Assembly: GCF_964340395.1 (NCBI RefSeq)
Contig: NC_135556.1
Location: 2,065,001 to 2,090,000 of the forward strand
DNA from: Glandiceps talaboti
Lineage: Eukaryota > Hemichordata > Enteropneusta > Spengelidae
Length of the DNA: 25,000 nucleotides
Reading direction: 5' to 3'
Program-made: the position numbers and the translations under genes
Part shown: positions 1 through 9,900 of the stretch, in pieces
Layout of the letters: each line of letters starts with the position of its first letter
Position numbering within the stretch: the first letter of the stretch is position 1
The notes under the pieces: generated by a model
Seen by the model: only the letters and a program-made list of their open reading frames with translations
Databases searched by the model: none
What the model was told of the DNA's origin: nothing

Positions 1-67
1 GCTTAATATTAAACGAAAATTATGCTTAGATTATGACCCAGTAGCATCGATAGTATGGCATGGTGCG

Positions 68-69
<2 letters not shown>

Positions 70-132
<63 letters not shown>
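70..132. repeat. (GT)n microsatellite
   Basis: An uninterrupted run of GT dinucleotides of about 30 copies, readable directly. No gene-like sequence overlaps it. Confidence 0.98.
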
Positions 133-133
<1 letters not shown>

Positions 134-149
134 ACGACTTACACTCAAA

Positions 150-654
150 AAATGATGAGCCGATTGTTTTGATATTTGGTGAGGATATTCCCTTTGGTGT
201 CTAGTTGGGAAATTGTTTAAAGCAAAATGATCGCATCACAGGTGTGTGATTTTGGTCAAAAATGTCAATTTGGGTAAAAAAAACAATTGAACTAAAAAAT
301 CTATGCCTGAAATTTGGTGGGAACATTCTTAAGGGTGTGTAGATTAATATTTGTTCATGACAAGATGATCCCATCAGTGATATGAAATTTTGGTCTAAAA
401 ACGCGTCTCTTTGGTAAAAAATCTTTAATTCCAAAACTACTGAGCAGATTGGGCTGAAATTTAATAATGATGCATTTTGAGATGTGAAGATGACGAACAT
501 CTCATATAATTATCTCATCAGGGATATGCAAATTAGGTTTTAAAATGTAAAATTTGGTAAAAAACTTATATCTTAAAAAGTACTTGTTCGATGGGGCTGA
601 AATTTGGAGACACGTTATTCTCCAGATGTTATTTAAAATGTTGAGACAATTGAC
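150..654. repeat. Degenerate tandem repeat, unit about 140 bp
   Basis: About 3.6 diverged units follow one another. Each carries a 'ctgaaattt(gg)' motif or a variant near its start, then a 'gatgatcnCATCAg' motif, then 'ttttggtcaaaaa' and 'ttggtaaaaaa' motifs. Unit starts fall near 150, 284, 424 and 567. The short reading frames here are not conserved between units, so I see no gene. Unit type and boundaries are judged by eye. Confidence 0.6.
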
Positions 655-1120
655 CCTAGCAACCACGACCACGACCTTTGCAACAACCAAATGCGAGTGT
701 ATTTTGCTAAAATAACATCATCTGGTAGACAAGTGAGTAAATGTTCATGAAATGTATGTAAATATTCCTAGCAACAAGCCCACGTCCATAGCAACAGCCA
801 AACGAGGGTGTATATATATCACTAAGATAACAATGTGGATTCATGGCCAAGTGAACATTCAAACCATGTATACAAATTTGCCTAGCAACCAGACCACTCT
901 CATAACAACTGCCAAACGATTGTGATATCGCAAAGACAATATTTATTCATAGACAACAAGTGAACAAACATTAATATTCAAAAAAGGTATGCAGATATGC
1001 ATAGCAACAAGACCACGCCCACAGCAACAGCCAGATGATCGCGTATATTGCAAAGATAACAGGGATTAATAGACAAGTGAATAAACATTCAACAAATGTA
1101 TGCAAATATGTCTAGCAACA
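655..1120. repeat. Degenerate tandem repeat, unit about 113 bp
   Basis: Four diverged units each begin with 'c(c/a)tagcaac(a/c)ag(a/c)ccac', followed by 'agcaacagccaaacga', 'gcaaagataaca' and 'gacaagtgaa(ta)aacattca'. Starts are at about 655, 767, 881, 1000 and 1111, a spacing of 111-119 bp. No coding signal is seen. Confidence 0.65.
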
Positions 1121-1480
1121 AATTAACACCTATACCTAGCATGGATCAGCATGTGGGTAAACATTTTTAAAAACTGTACAGTTGTGCTACAATGCCATTG
1201 GCACTATTTTAATATTTTACCACAAAACAATATGATCGTTTGCTCGTACTGTGGTCCAACTTTTGATGTAGAAACAATATACTTTACAAGCCCCTCGAAA
1301 TTAAACCAGCGATTACAAAGTACGACTGAGATAAAAATTATATATACTTTTATTTTACAGTTTACGAAAAGGACGCGATTGCAGGTTACGAAATATTCTC
1401 AAAAATATAAAAGACCGTTACACTTGAAGTATAAATAAAGAAATAGATCATGGAATCACACATTTGTGACAATACAATAC
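1121..1480. other. Non-coding stretch, nothing recognised
   Basis: AT-rich sequence between the tandem repeats and the foldback element. A 95-codon open frame (1151-1438, + strand) has no recognisable domain and no convincing splice context. I treat it as chance. It is presumably intron or upstream DNA of gene 1. Confidence 0.4.
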
Positions 1481-1807
1481 TATGGGAAGCCGTTCAGGCC
1501 AAAAATATTTTTTTATTTTTGCTATAGTATTTTATATTTTTCGTACTTACAAACTAATTTTAACAGTTTATGTACTTTTATTTCATGTTCACATTATTTT
1601 AATTGAAATAAGTTTTCATTTATTTGAGAATATTGTTTTATTTTTCGTCAAACCAGAATTATTTTAAGGATTATATATAATTGAAAGTCAAAATATATTT
1701 TTGTTAAAGTTATTTTATTTCATTTTTTAAATCTAAAAAAAAAATTTCAACTTTTTTTTTTTTCTTCCCAACTTTTTTTTTTTTTTGGCCGAGTCTGCTG
1801 ACCAGCG

Positions 1808-1840
1808 CCTGTCACGAGTACGAAGTGCTCGTGACAGGCA
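1808..1840. repeat. Short hairpin inside the foldback left arm
   Basis: A near-perfect palindrome with a 15-bp stem: GCCTGTCACGAG pairs with CTCGTGACAGGC, extended by TAC/GTG with one G-T pair, around a GAA loop. The corresponding part of the right arm (about 2768-2815) has diverged and is longer. Confidence 0.7.
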
Positions 1841-2358
1841 TGTCCTTCGACATCCATTACGACGTGTTTCGGCGTCAAATACACCTTCTCATTACCTTCG
1901 AAATTGGTCGCTCAAACATTATATCAGATCTCAAAACTGTTAATTTACGTGTGATAGTATCTGTTTTTTCCAACAACCGCGACTCCAGCCGCGTACACAC
2001 ATGTGTACACCGTCACGTTAAGGTTATCGACCGCATGTATGATGTATTGCATGATTTTACGTAGCGTAGGACAAGATCCATGTGCAAAGGGTAAAGGTAG
2101 TTAATCTAAAACAACTTAAGTTTGTTGCATCAATAACAATTACATTCATTATTGTGAAACTGACCAGAATTGAAATAAGATGGTACACTATACTGTGAGC
2201 GTGAGCAAAACAGCTTTAGGAACAAAACGTGAGGAAAAGCGAACGCGTATTTCCAATGGGTCGGTCAGTCAGGTACTACTTCTTGTACGAGCGCACATAT
2301 TGACGTCGACCTGCTGTATTACATATCAACCTAAACCAGCTTTTATCGCCTTGTTATA

Positions 2359-2391
2359 ATTGTTGTTGTTGTTGTTGTTATTGTTATTGTT

Positions 2392-2435
<44 letters not shown>

Positions 2436-2436
2436 A
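2359..2436. repeat. (TTG/TTA)n trinucleotide repeat
   Basis: A run of TTG with a few TTA interruptions, in the loop of the foldback element. Confidence 0.95.
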
Positions 2437-3279
2437 AAGATTCAGTTTACTTCATCGTACATTGTAGTATACATTCTCTCGGTGTTCTGAGTACACATGC
2501 ATATATCATGAAAAGTTGAGAACAACACGTCTACGTATGTAATACAGCAGGTCGACGTCAACATGTGCGCTCGTACTAGAAGTACCTGACTGACCCATTG
2601 GAAATACCTTTACCCGTTGCACATGGATCGTACGCGGCTGAAGTCACGGTTGTTGGAAAAAACAGATACTATCACACGTCAATTAACAGTTTTGAGATCT
2701 GATATAATGTTTGAGCGATCAATTTCGAAGGTAATAAGAACGTGATGTCAAAGGTCACGCCTCGTACTCGTGACAGGCGCCTGGTACGAGCACGACGTGC
2801 TCTGCACCGGCGCCTGTCAGCAGACTCGGCCAAAAAAAAAAAAAGTTGGGAAGGAAAAAAAAAAGTTGAAAATTTTTTTTTTAATAATTTAAAAAATAAA
2901 ATAAAAAACTTTAACAAAAAATATATTTTGACTTTCAATTATATATAATCCTTAAAAAAATTCTGGTTTGACGAAAAGTAAAACAATATTCTCAAATAAA
3001 TGAACACTTATTTCAATTAAAATAATGTGAACATGGAATAAAAGTACATAAACTCTTAAAATTAGTTTGTAAGTACGAAAAATATAAAATACTACAGCTG
3101 AAATAAAAAAATATTTTTGGCCTGAACGGCTTCCCATACAAAACATCTAACTGTAGAGTTGTATTGGTTTATATAATTCATAGGCCATGATGGACACCAT
3201 GATTTGCCGAAGAATCTTAATAATAAAGCTATATGTGTGTGTGTATTATTGTATACTTTGTGTTCATTGTTTTTCAAAG

Positions 3280-3405
3280 ATGACAGCTGCTACAAATGCT
3301 TGAACGATACTGGTATGTGTATCGATGACTCCCTGAAGTGTGATTCCCTTAAACATTGCACGGATGGCTCGGACGAATCGTCAAAGGGTAAAGGCGGCTG
3401 TTCAG
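3280..3405 (+). CDS. Gene 1, LDL-receptor class A exon (partial gene)
   Basis: This exon encodes one LDLa module, a disulphide-linked, normally calcium-binding extracellular repeat. It runs from Cys-Tyr-Lys-Cys through CIDDSLKCD and HCTDGSDE to a final GGC. The acceptor is tttttcaaag before 3280 and the donor is ttcag^gtgag after 3405. Both boundaries fall after the first base of a codon (phase 1), the class usual for extracellular modules, and the length (126 nt) is a multiple of three. The donor phase matches the acceptor of the next exon at 3776. The module is atypical: the first two Cys are only two residues apart, the usual aromatic before the second Cys is missing, and CDG is CDS. Upstream exons (signal peptide, probably CUB by analogy with gene 2) are not found in the window. 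Domain family is confident, ligand is unknown. Confidence 0.8.
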
Positions 3406-3775
3406 GTGAGAAAACAATCGACAACGCTTACATAATCACTATCAAGTTTTGTACCCTGGGGTACACCAGCTTTAACATGTTGCCAGCCTGAAGTGTCGTT
3501 ATTCAAGACAACCCTTTGCACTACATAGAGGTGGATATTACTACTAAACTACACAGTTAGAACAAAGGCTACTTTATTCACTATGGACTAGAAAGGTTGC
3601 GATTTTGATTTTCTTTTCGGTAAACTTCCTACTGTTCAACATATACCAGGTAAAATGTTTTAGCTGCCGTCATTACTAACAGTGATTGGTTTTGCAAACC
3701 TTATTGTTGCAAAAGTTACAAGAAAGACCCAAACCTTGGATTAAAAATAATTCTGTATTTTTATTGTTCTTACAG

Positions 3776-4176
3776 AGAGTACAGGTTTATTTCAAGGTGT
3801 TAGCTTCGTTGTCATGATAACCATTGTTGTTATTGTGGGATTGTTCATTATCGTTGTCTTTATCGTCTTATGTGTTTACTACTTTCGTCGATCTTCCAAG
3901 AAACCCAAGTTCAAAAGTAACACCATCTACAAACCAACAACGAGCGTAGACTATGGGAGAACGCCACAAACACAGACTGTGTACCAACCAACCGACAACG
4001 ACTACGCGTTGGCACAGACACCGGCTGGTTATCCGGCACAAGGGAAAAGTGAGAGTCGAAGCGCAACTCCTCTCAAGGATATCACATACAGTACAAGTAC
4101 TGATGCCGATGCTGAAGTGTCGACACCTTTGAAGTACCAAGATACAAGTACTGAATACACTGACAATGATGCTTAG
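3776..4176 (+). CDS. Gene 1, transmembrane and cytoplasmic-tail terminal exon
   Basis: The acceptor is ttgttcttacag before 3776. The two first bases finish a codon begun in the LDLa exon, giving a Glu. A short juxtamembrane segment is followed by about 26 hydrophobic residues rich in Val and Ile (from VVMITIVVIVG to IVLCVYYF) and then a basic stop-transfer stretch, FRRSSKK. This is a type I single-pass membrane protein. The tail is about 90 residues, rich in Thr, Ser, Pro and Tyr, with tyrosines in NTIYKP, VDYGR, TVYQP, DYALAQ, ITYSTS, LKYQD and TEYTDN, and ends at a TAG stop. No catalytic domain is present, so if it signals it would do so through recruited partners; that is inference. The tail is not alignable by eye to the gene 2 tail. 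Confidence 0.8.
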
Positions 4177-5158
4177 CCTCAAAGTGTACAGTGTGCCACT
4201 AGCTAAGCAAACCGTCGTCACGGGGCAGTGTGGAAGGGGGAGATCAGTGTGTGTGTGTGTGGGAGGGTAGTGCCAGTTATTTATCCAGATGCAGATGGAC
4301 AAGTGTAGTGTTGTAGGGAACCCAATTGAAAAGTCACCTGGCAAAGTTACAATTTTTTCTTTAACGTTACATTGTACACACCTTCTTTTGAGATATTTGC
4401 ACTAAATTCGCTAACTTTTCTATAAGGAAAATATCTTTTACTTATATATATTTTTTTCTTTTGCAGATAATTAACAATTCGAAACATTTTTTTAAACGTC
4501 AAGGCCCGATTAAAATTTCCAAAATAGATTGCATTAAATGCTGCCACTACATTGGAAAGGTTTTAAACCATAAATATAGTTTTTCCGTCTCTAGTTTAAG
4601 TAAAGCCGTTATTAATCTGTAGCTATTCATTACTTTCAATGTGTGTTCTTTCTCTTTACATTTTCAAAATCAAAATATGTATTGTTTAAAATGTTTCCAC
4701 AGGTATGTAGACAAAGAATTATCCAGGACATGATATACATCAGTCTAAAAATCTATATTTTGGTCAAAAACGGAAATTTCACCCGGGCCGCAGCGTGTGC
4801 TCTTAGATAGAACGACTTATAGCAAGAATTCATTACGCAGCGTGTAGCAATAGATCTGAAATGTATTTGTCAAAAATGATATGAAAGACAATACTTTTGT
4901 GTTTTGTTTTGTTTCAAATTTAAACGGTCTTATTTGTTGGACATGAGTTTTGACCAGATTATTTTTCTGGTTTCTTGTATATTCAAGCATTTTTTGCAAT
5001 AAAGTTTGTTTTCAAGAAGAACGTGCTTGATCTTCTTGGCAATCGGCAACAGGTACACCACACAGTTTGGATTTGGCGCCCTCACAGGTAAGGTAATGTT
5101 TCGCAGTGGCAAATTGTAACGCAGACCAATGACCATAGAACTTAGCAGAATACTACGA
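4177..5158 (+). other. Probable gene 1 3' UTR and downstream flank
   Basis: This AT-rich stretch follows the gene 1 stop. It contains a short GT run near 4248-4261 and no convincing open frame. It runs up to the 33-bp minisatellite. The best polyadenylation signal is AATAAA at 4998-5003. Confidence 0.5.
4998..5003 (+). promoter_or_regulatory. Candidate polyadenylation signal of gene 1
   Basis: A canonical AATAAA followed at once by a GT/T-rich stretch (gtttgttttc). It would give a 3' UTR of roughly 0.85 kb. No transcript evidence is available. Confidence 0.45.
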
Positions 5159-5164
5159 GCCAAG

Positions 5165-6370
5165 TATATGGGTGATACTTGCATACACAGACCATGGTAT
5201 ATGGGTGATACTTGCATTCACAGCCCATAGTATATGGGTGATAATTGCATACACAGTCCATAGTATATGGGTGATACCTGCATACACAGACCATAGTATA
5301 TGGGTGATACCTGCATACACAGACCATAGTATATGGGTGATACTTGCATACACAGACCATAGTATATGGGTGATACTTGATAACACAGACCATAGTATAT
5401 GGGTGATAATTGCATACACAGACCATAGTATATGGGTGATACTTGCATACAAAGACCATAGTATACGGGTGATACCTGCATACACAGACCATAGTATATG
5501 GGTGATACTTGCATACACAGACCATAGTATATGGGTGATACTTGCATACACAGACCATAGTATATGGCTGATAATTGCATACACAGACCATAGTATATGG
5601 GTGATACTTGCATACACAGCCCATAGTATATGGGTGATAATTGCATACACAGACCATAGTATATGGGTGATACTTGCATACACAGTCCATAGTATATGGG
5701 TGATACCTGCATACACAGACCATAGAATATGGGTGATACTTGCATACACATACCATAGTATATGGGTGATAATTGCATACACAGACCATAGTATATGGGT
5801 GATACTTGCATACACAGACCATAGTATATGGGTGATACTTGCATACACAGACCATAGTATATGGGTGATACTTGCATACACAGCCCATAGTATATGGGTG
5901 ATAATTGCATATACACAGACCATAGTATATGGGTGATACTTGCATACACAGACCATAGTATATGGGTGATACCTGCATACACAGACCATAGTATATGGGT
6001 GATACTTGCATACACAGCCCATAGTATATGGGTGATACTTGCATACACAGACCATAGTATATGGGTGATACTTGCATACACAGACCATAGTATATGGGTG
6101 ATACTTGCATACACAGACCATAGTATATGGGTGATAATTTCATACACAGACCATAGTATATGGGTGATACTTGCATACACAGTCCATAGTATATGGGTGA
6201 TACCTGCATACACAGACCATAGTATATGGGTGATAATTGCATACACATACCATAGTATATGGGTGATACTTGCATACACAGACCATAGTATATGGCTGAT
6301 AATTGCATACACATCCCATAGTCTATGGGTGATACCTGCATACACATACCATAGTATATGGGTGATAATT
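5165..6370. repeat. 33-bp minisatellite, left block
   Basis: About 36 copies of a 33-bp unit containing CATAGTATATGGGTGATA, then (C/A)(T/C)TGC or ATTGC, then ATACACAG and A/C/T-CC. Variation is concentrated at the two positions after GATA and the base after ACAG. One unit near 5908 carries a 2-bp insertion. Because 33 is a multiple of three, several frames on both strands stay open for hundreds of codons with an 11-residue period; these are not genes. The array continues at 11430 beyond the DIRS insertion, so the two blocks were one array of about 70 copies. Confidence 0.98.
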
Positions 6371-6433
6371 GGAGATTTCATAAGCACACTGAAGGTGTGT
6401 GAAATGGAATCCTAATTCCATGAATAAAACCGA

Positions 6434-6535
6434 GTTAAGATATAACATATGCATTTCTCCAGAAATGACAAGAGCGCCCTCTATCATCAGCCATTCAAAA
6501 TAACAACTGCACATGCTCAGTAGCTCTCATCCTTC
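6434..6535 (+). repeat. DIRS left inverted terminal repeat
   Basis: 102 bp that are the exact reverse complement of 11311-11412, from GTTAAGATATAACATATG to CTCATCCTTC. A weak similarity continues a few bases inwards (ccttcgacaaaatg against ccttctccaaaatg). The outer 67 bp (6367-6433) are not part of the inverted repeat and are found again only in the internal complementary region. Confidence 0.97.
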
Positions 6536-6848
6536 GACAAAATGATGCGCCAACAAGAATACAGTTGAAATTAACTTTAAATTCTTCTTTTTTATTAAGA
6601 TTCCTTTTTTTTTTTTTTTTTTTTTAATCAGAGGTATAAAACTTTGTAACTAGTAACACCAAAGCAAACAAGTCCTGCCAAGCAAACGCAGTCCTGCAAC
6701 AGTCTTCTGAAACTTGAAAACTTCTTATTCCAACAGTGTACTCAAAATCTGGAAGGAATAAACCACAATAGTTCAGTATAATATATATATATACCTGAAG
6801 GTTATTGGATAAACTACCCATCTCACCCTGGGCGGGACGGGTGGGAAC
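6536..6848 (-). other. DIRS 3' non-coding region
   Basis: This stretch lies between the left inverted repeat and the internal complementary region, downstream of the recombinase frame. It holds a T run of about 20 (A run on the coding strand) near 6606 and a short TA tract near 6780. Its short open frame has no recognisable content. Confidence 0.6.
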
Positions 6849-6967
6849 TGTTATATCTTAACTCGGTTTTATTCATGGAATTAGGATTCCATTTCACACA
6901 CCTTCAGTGTGCTTATGAAATCTCCAATTCCATTTCACAAAACCTCGTTAAGATATAACATATGCAT
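6849..6967 (-). repeat. DIRS internal complementary region
   Basis: Bases 6849-6929 are the exact reverse complement of the left end (6367-6447, 81 of 81). Bases 6925-6967 are the exact reverse complement of the right end (11392-11434, 43 of 43). The two halves overlap at CAATT (6925-6929), the complement of the AATTG seen at both genomic junctions. This is the template arrangement expected for joining the two cDNA ends into a circle. It lies 17 bp beyond the stop of the recombinase frame. Confidence 0.97.
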
Positions 6968-6984
6968 GTTTAAAGCTACACTTA

Positions 6985-9900
6985 CTATTTGCAAACGGTC
7001 AAGACAGCCTTGGTGAAAGCTGCTGTTTGTGCGTTTGAACCTTTTGCCTGCGATTCCCTCAAGTAGAACCTTCTAAATGTAGATGATTTTGACCAGTTTG
7101 CTCTAGAAAGGATATCATTCATTGAAACCCCTTGACCTTTGGCCTTTGATGTAGAAGCAGATCTAGTTGAGTGAGCCTTGAAGATACCTGTATCAATTCC
7201 TGCTCTATTCATAACAGTTTTTAGCCACCTTGCTAGTGTACTACATGACACTGGTTTATGTGGTCTGACATGACTTAAAAACAGCTGTTCTCTGTTGATT
7301 CCATCAGATATCTGACGCCATGTTTTGGTTCTGTCAAGGTATGTCTTCAGACATGAAATTACGCAAAGTGACTTAATGCGAGGATAGCTAGTAAATGTAA
7401 TTTGACCCAAAGGGGTACTACGGTTTGATTTAGTAAACATGTAATGTGATGACTTTGTGAGCTTTGCCAGATTGAATGTTATGGTGTCGCCTGAATCAAC
7501 CATATTTGACACTTGTAAGTTTTTTAGTTCTGATTGTCTTCCTGCACTGGTCAAGGCCATAAGCATGCAAAGTTTCAGTGACAGGTCCTTCATGTTTAGT
7601 TTTGGGTTCCCACCCACTTTCAAATATTTGAGAACCTGATCCACATCCCAAGTACCTGAATATCTAGGTTGAGGTGGTCTTTGATTAAATACAGCTTGCA
7701 GCATAGTTTTGACTTTTGGGTGTTGTCCAACCCTGAAACCATCAATAGATGGGTGAAATGCTGATAAGGTTGATCTGTAAGTATTTATGGATCTATACTC
7801 GTATCCCTCACTGAACAGGTAAGTTAGGAAATTCAGGATATCCCCCAAAGAGGCCTGAAATGGATTAATTTGTTGTCTACTACTCCAGCTACTCCATTTT
7901 CTCCAGGAGGAGTTATAAGATGTTGATGTTCCATGACGCCATGCATTTGACATAAGCTTGGCAGTTTCTTCCGAAATTCCCTCTGAAGTGAGGGATTTCC
8001 GGAAACCTTCCAAGCCGCTAATTTCAGTGTTCCGGTCTTTAATAGCGGATGGACTAGCTGGAGTGGTGACACCAAGAGTTTGGGGAACCCTGGTAGGAGA
8101 ATTGGGAGTTCGATGGACATTTCCACTATCAAGGGAAACCATGCCTGGGTGTGCCATGTTGGAGTTACCATGACAACCGTTGCCCCTTCCTGCCTGATCT
8201 TGGACAGGCACCTCATTATTAGTGCAAATGGAGGGAACGCATAACCGTTCATGTGCAACCAACTGATCTGCAGGGCATCTGTTGCTATAGCCCCTGGGTC
8301 TGGTTTCCATGACACATACTTGTTTACCTGGTGATTCAGTCTGGATGCGAATAGATCTACATCTAATTTCCCCATCAGATTGTCCACTATTTGAAATATG
8401 TTTGGGTTTAGTTGCCAATTGCTGGAATCTGTCACATGACGTGACTCCCAGTCTGCTACAACATTGTCTACCCCCGGGAGATATTCTGCACTGAGTTGAA
8501 TGTCGTTTATCAGGCAGTATTGCCAGATCTCTTTCGATAACTTCACCAGAACTTGTGACTTGGTCCCTCCCATTTTCATGATGTATGCCACTGCCGTACG
8601 ATTGTCCATCCGTAGGTGCACATGAATGTTTTGCTTTCCCTTTGTGAAAGTTCTTACAGCAAAGTTTGCTGCAAGGAGTTCCAGATAGTTTATGTGATGG
8701 CTCTGTTCTTGGACAGACCATGGGCCTCCTGTCCTTCCCATGTTGCATGTTGCCCCCCACCCCATTTTTGATGCATCGGTGTCTATTATAATGTGGGGAA
8801 AGGGACTGATCAGGGTCTTCCCATTGCTGTCTCTCAAGTGGTCTATCCACCACTGCAGTTCCTCCTTGCACTCCTTTGTTAGGAAAACTTGTGCCTCGTA
8901 GGACATGAAGCTTATCAGGGTTTTTGTTTTGGCCATCTGAAGGAATCTGCACTGTAATCGGGCAGGTACTACTGCTGCCATTGAAGCAGTCATCTTCCCT
9001 ATTACCTTTGCCAATTCCCTCACTGACACTGTCTGTTTCTGAACTAGATTTGCACAGTGTTTCACAATTTGAGTTATCTTGTCCCTTGGAAGAGACATCT
9101 TCATTTCGACAGAATTTATGGAGAACCCTAGAAATTCTATTGTCTGTGAAGGTAGTAAAATGGACTTCTTCCAATTTACTACAAACCCTAGATGTTGGAG
9201 GAGGAACAGCAGGGTGTCTCTGTCTTTTAACAGGTTTTCCTTTGATTGGTTTAACAATAGGATATCGTCCAGGTATATGATCAATCTCATGCCTAGACGT
9301 CGCAATGTTGCTATAATTGGTTTCATTAACTTTGTGAATAGCCGAGGGGCTGAAGCCAGGCCGAATGGCAGACATGTGAACTGGTATAATTTGTTCCTCC
9401 AAGGGAACTTCAGAAATTTTTTGCAATTTGTGGCTACTGGTACTGTAAAGTACGCATCCTTCAAGTCTACCTTGCACATCCAATCCCCTGGTTTTAGGAG
9501 ATCTTTTAACATATGTAACCCTTCCATTTTGAAGTGGTTGTAAGCAACATAATTGTTTAGGCACTTGAGGTTGATCACTGGGCGATTGCCCCCATCTTTT
9601 TTGGGGACCAAAAAGATATTGCTTACAAAATCCCCCTGTTCCCGGACAGTTGGCTCGATTGCTTGCTTGCTTAGCATGTCTGTTATTTCCTTGTCTATAA
9701 GAGCACAATCGTTTTCTGTGAAATTTGGTTGCCTTGGGAGGCAATATTGTTTTGGAACAGAAGAGAATTCGATTTGGTGACCCTTCACTGTTGAAATTAT
9801 GTACGGGTCCCTTGTAAATCTTTGCCAATTTGTTGCAAATTCTTTTATACGTCCAGCTTTGACTGGACTCTCTGTCTCCCTGGTGGACAAATTCAGTTGT

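Larger units (their letters stand above)
1481..3138. mobile_element. Foldback / MITE-like element with long inverted arms
   Basis: The left arm (1481-2324) and right arm (2537-3138) are reverse complements with scattered mismatches. The tips read TATGGGAAGCCG on the left and CGGCTTCCCATA on the right. The left arm carries internal blocks near 2007-2080 and 2100-2245 that are missing from the right arm. Both arms contain long A/T runs next to 'ggccgagtctgctg'. The loop (2325-2536) holds a (TTG)n tract and no gene. A TA dinucleotide lies at each tip, so a TA target duplication of the Tc1/mariner type is possible but is an inference. The element lies upstream of the gene 1 LDLa exon, probably in an intron. 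The 61-64-codon frames starting at each tip are mirror images of the same repeat sequence and not genes. Confidence 0.85.

Noticed and set aside
2672-2948. Arg-rich frames on both strands near 2.7-2.9 kb
   Set aside because: They lie in the foldback arm, run into A/T homopolymers, and have no counterpart frame conserved in the other arm.
5142-6415. Open frames of up to 401 codons on both strands with an 11-residue period
   Set aside because: They follow from the 33-bp minisatellite unit, a multiple of three with few stops in any frame. No ATG context, splice site or domain supports them.
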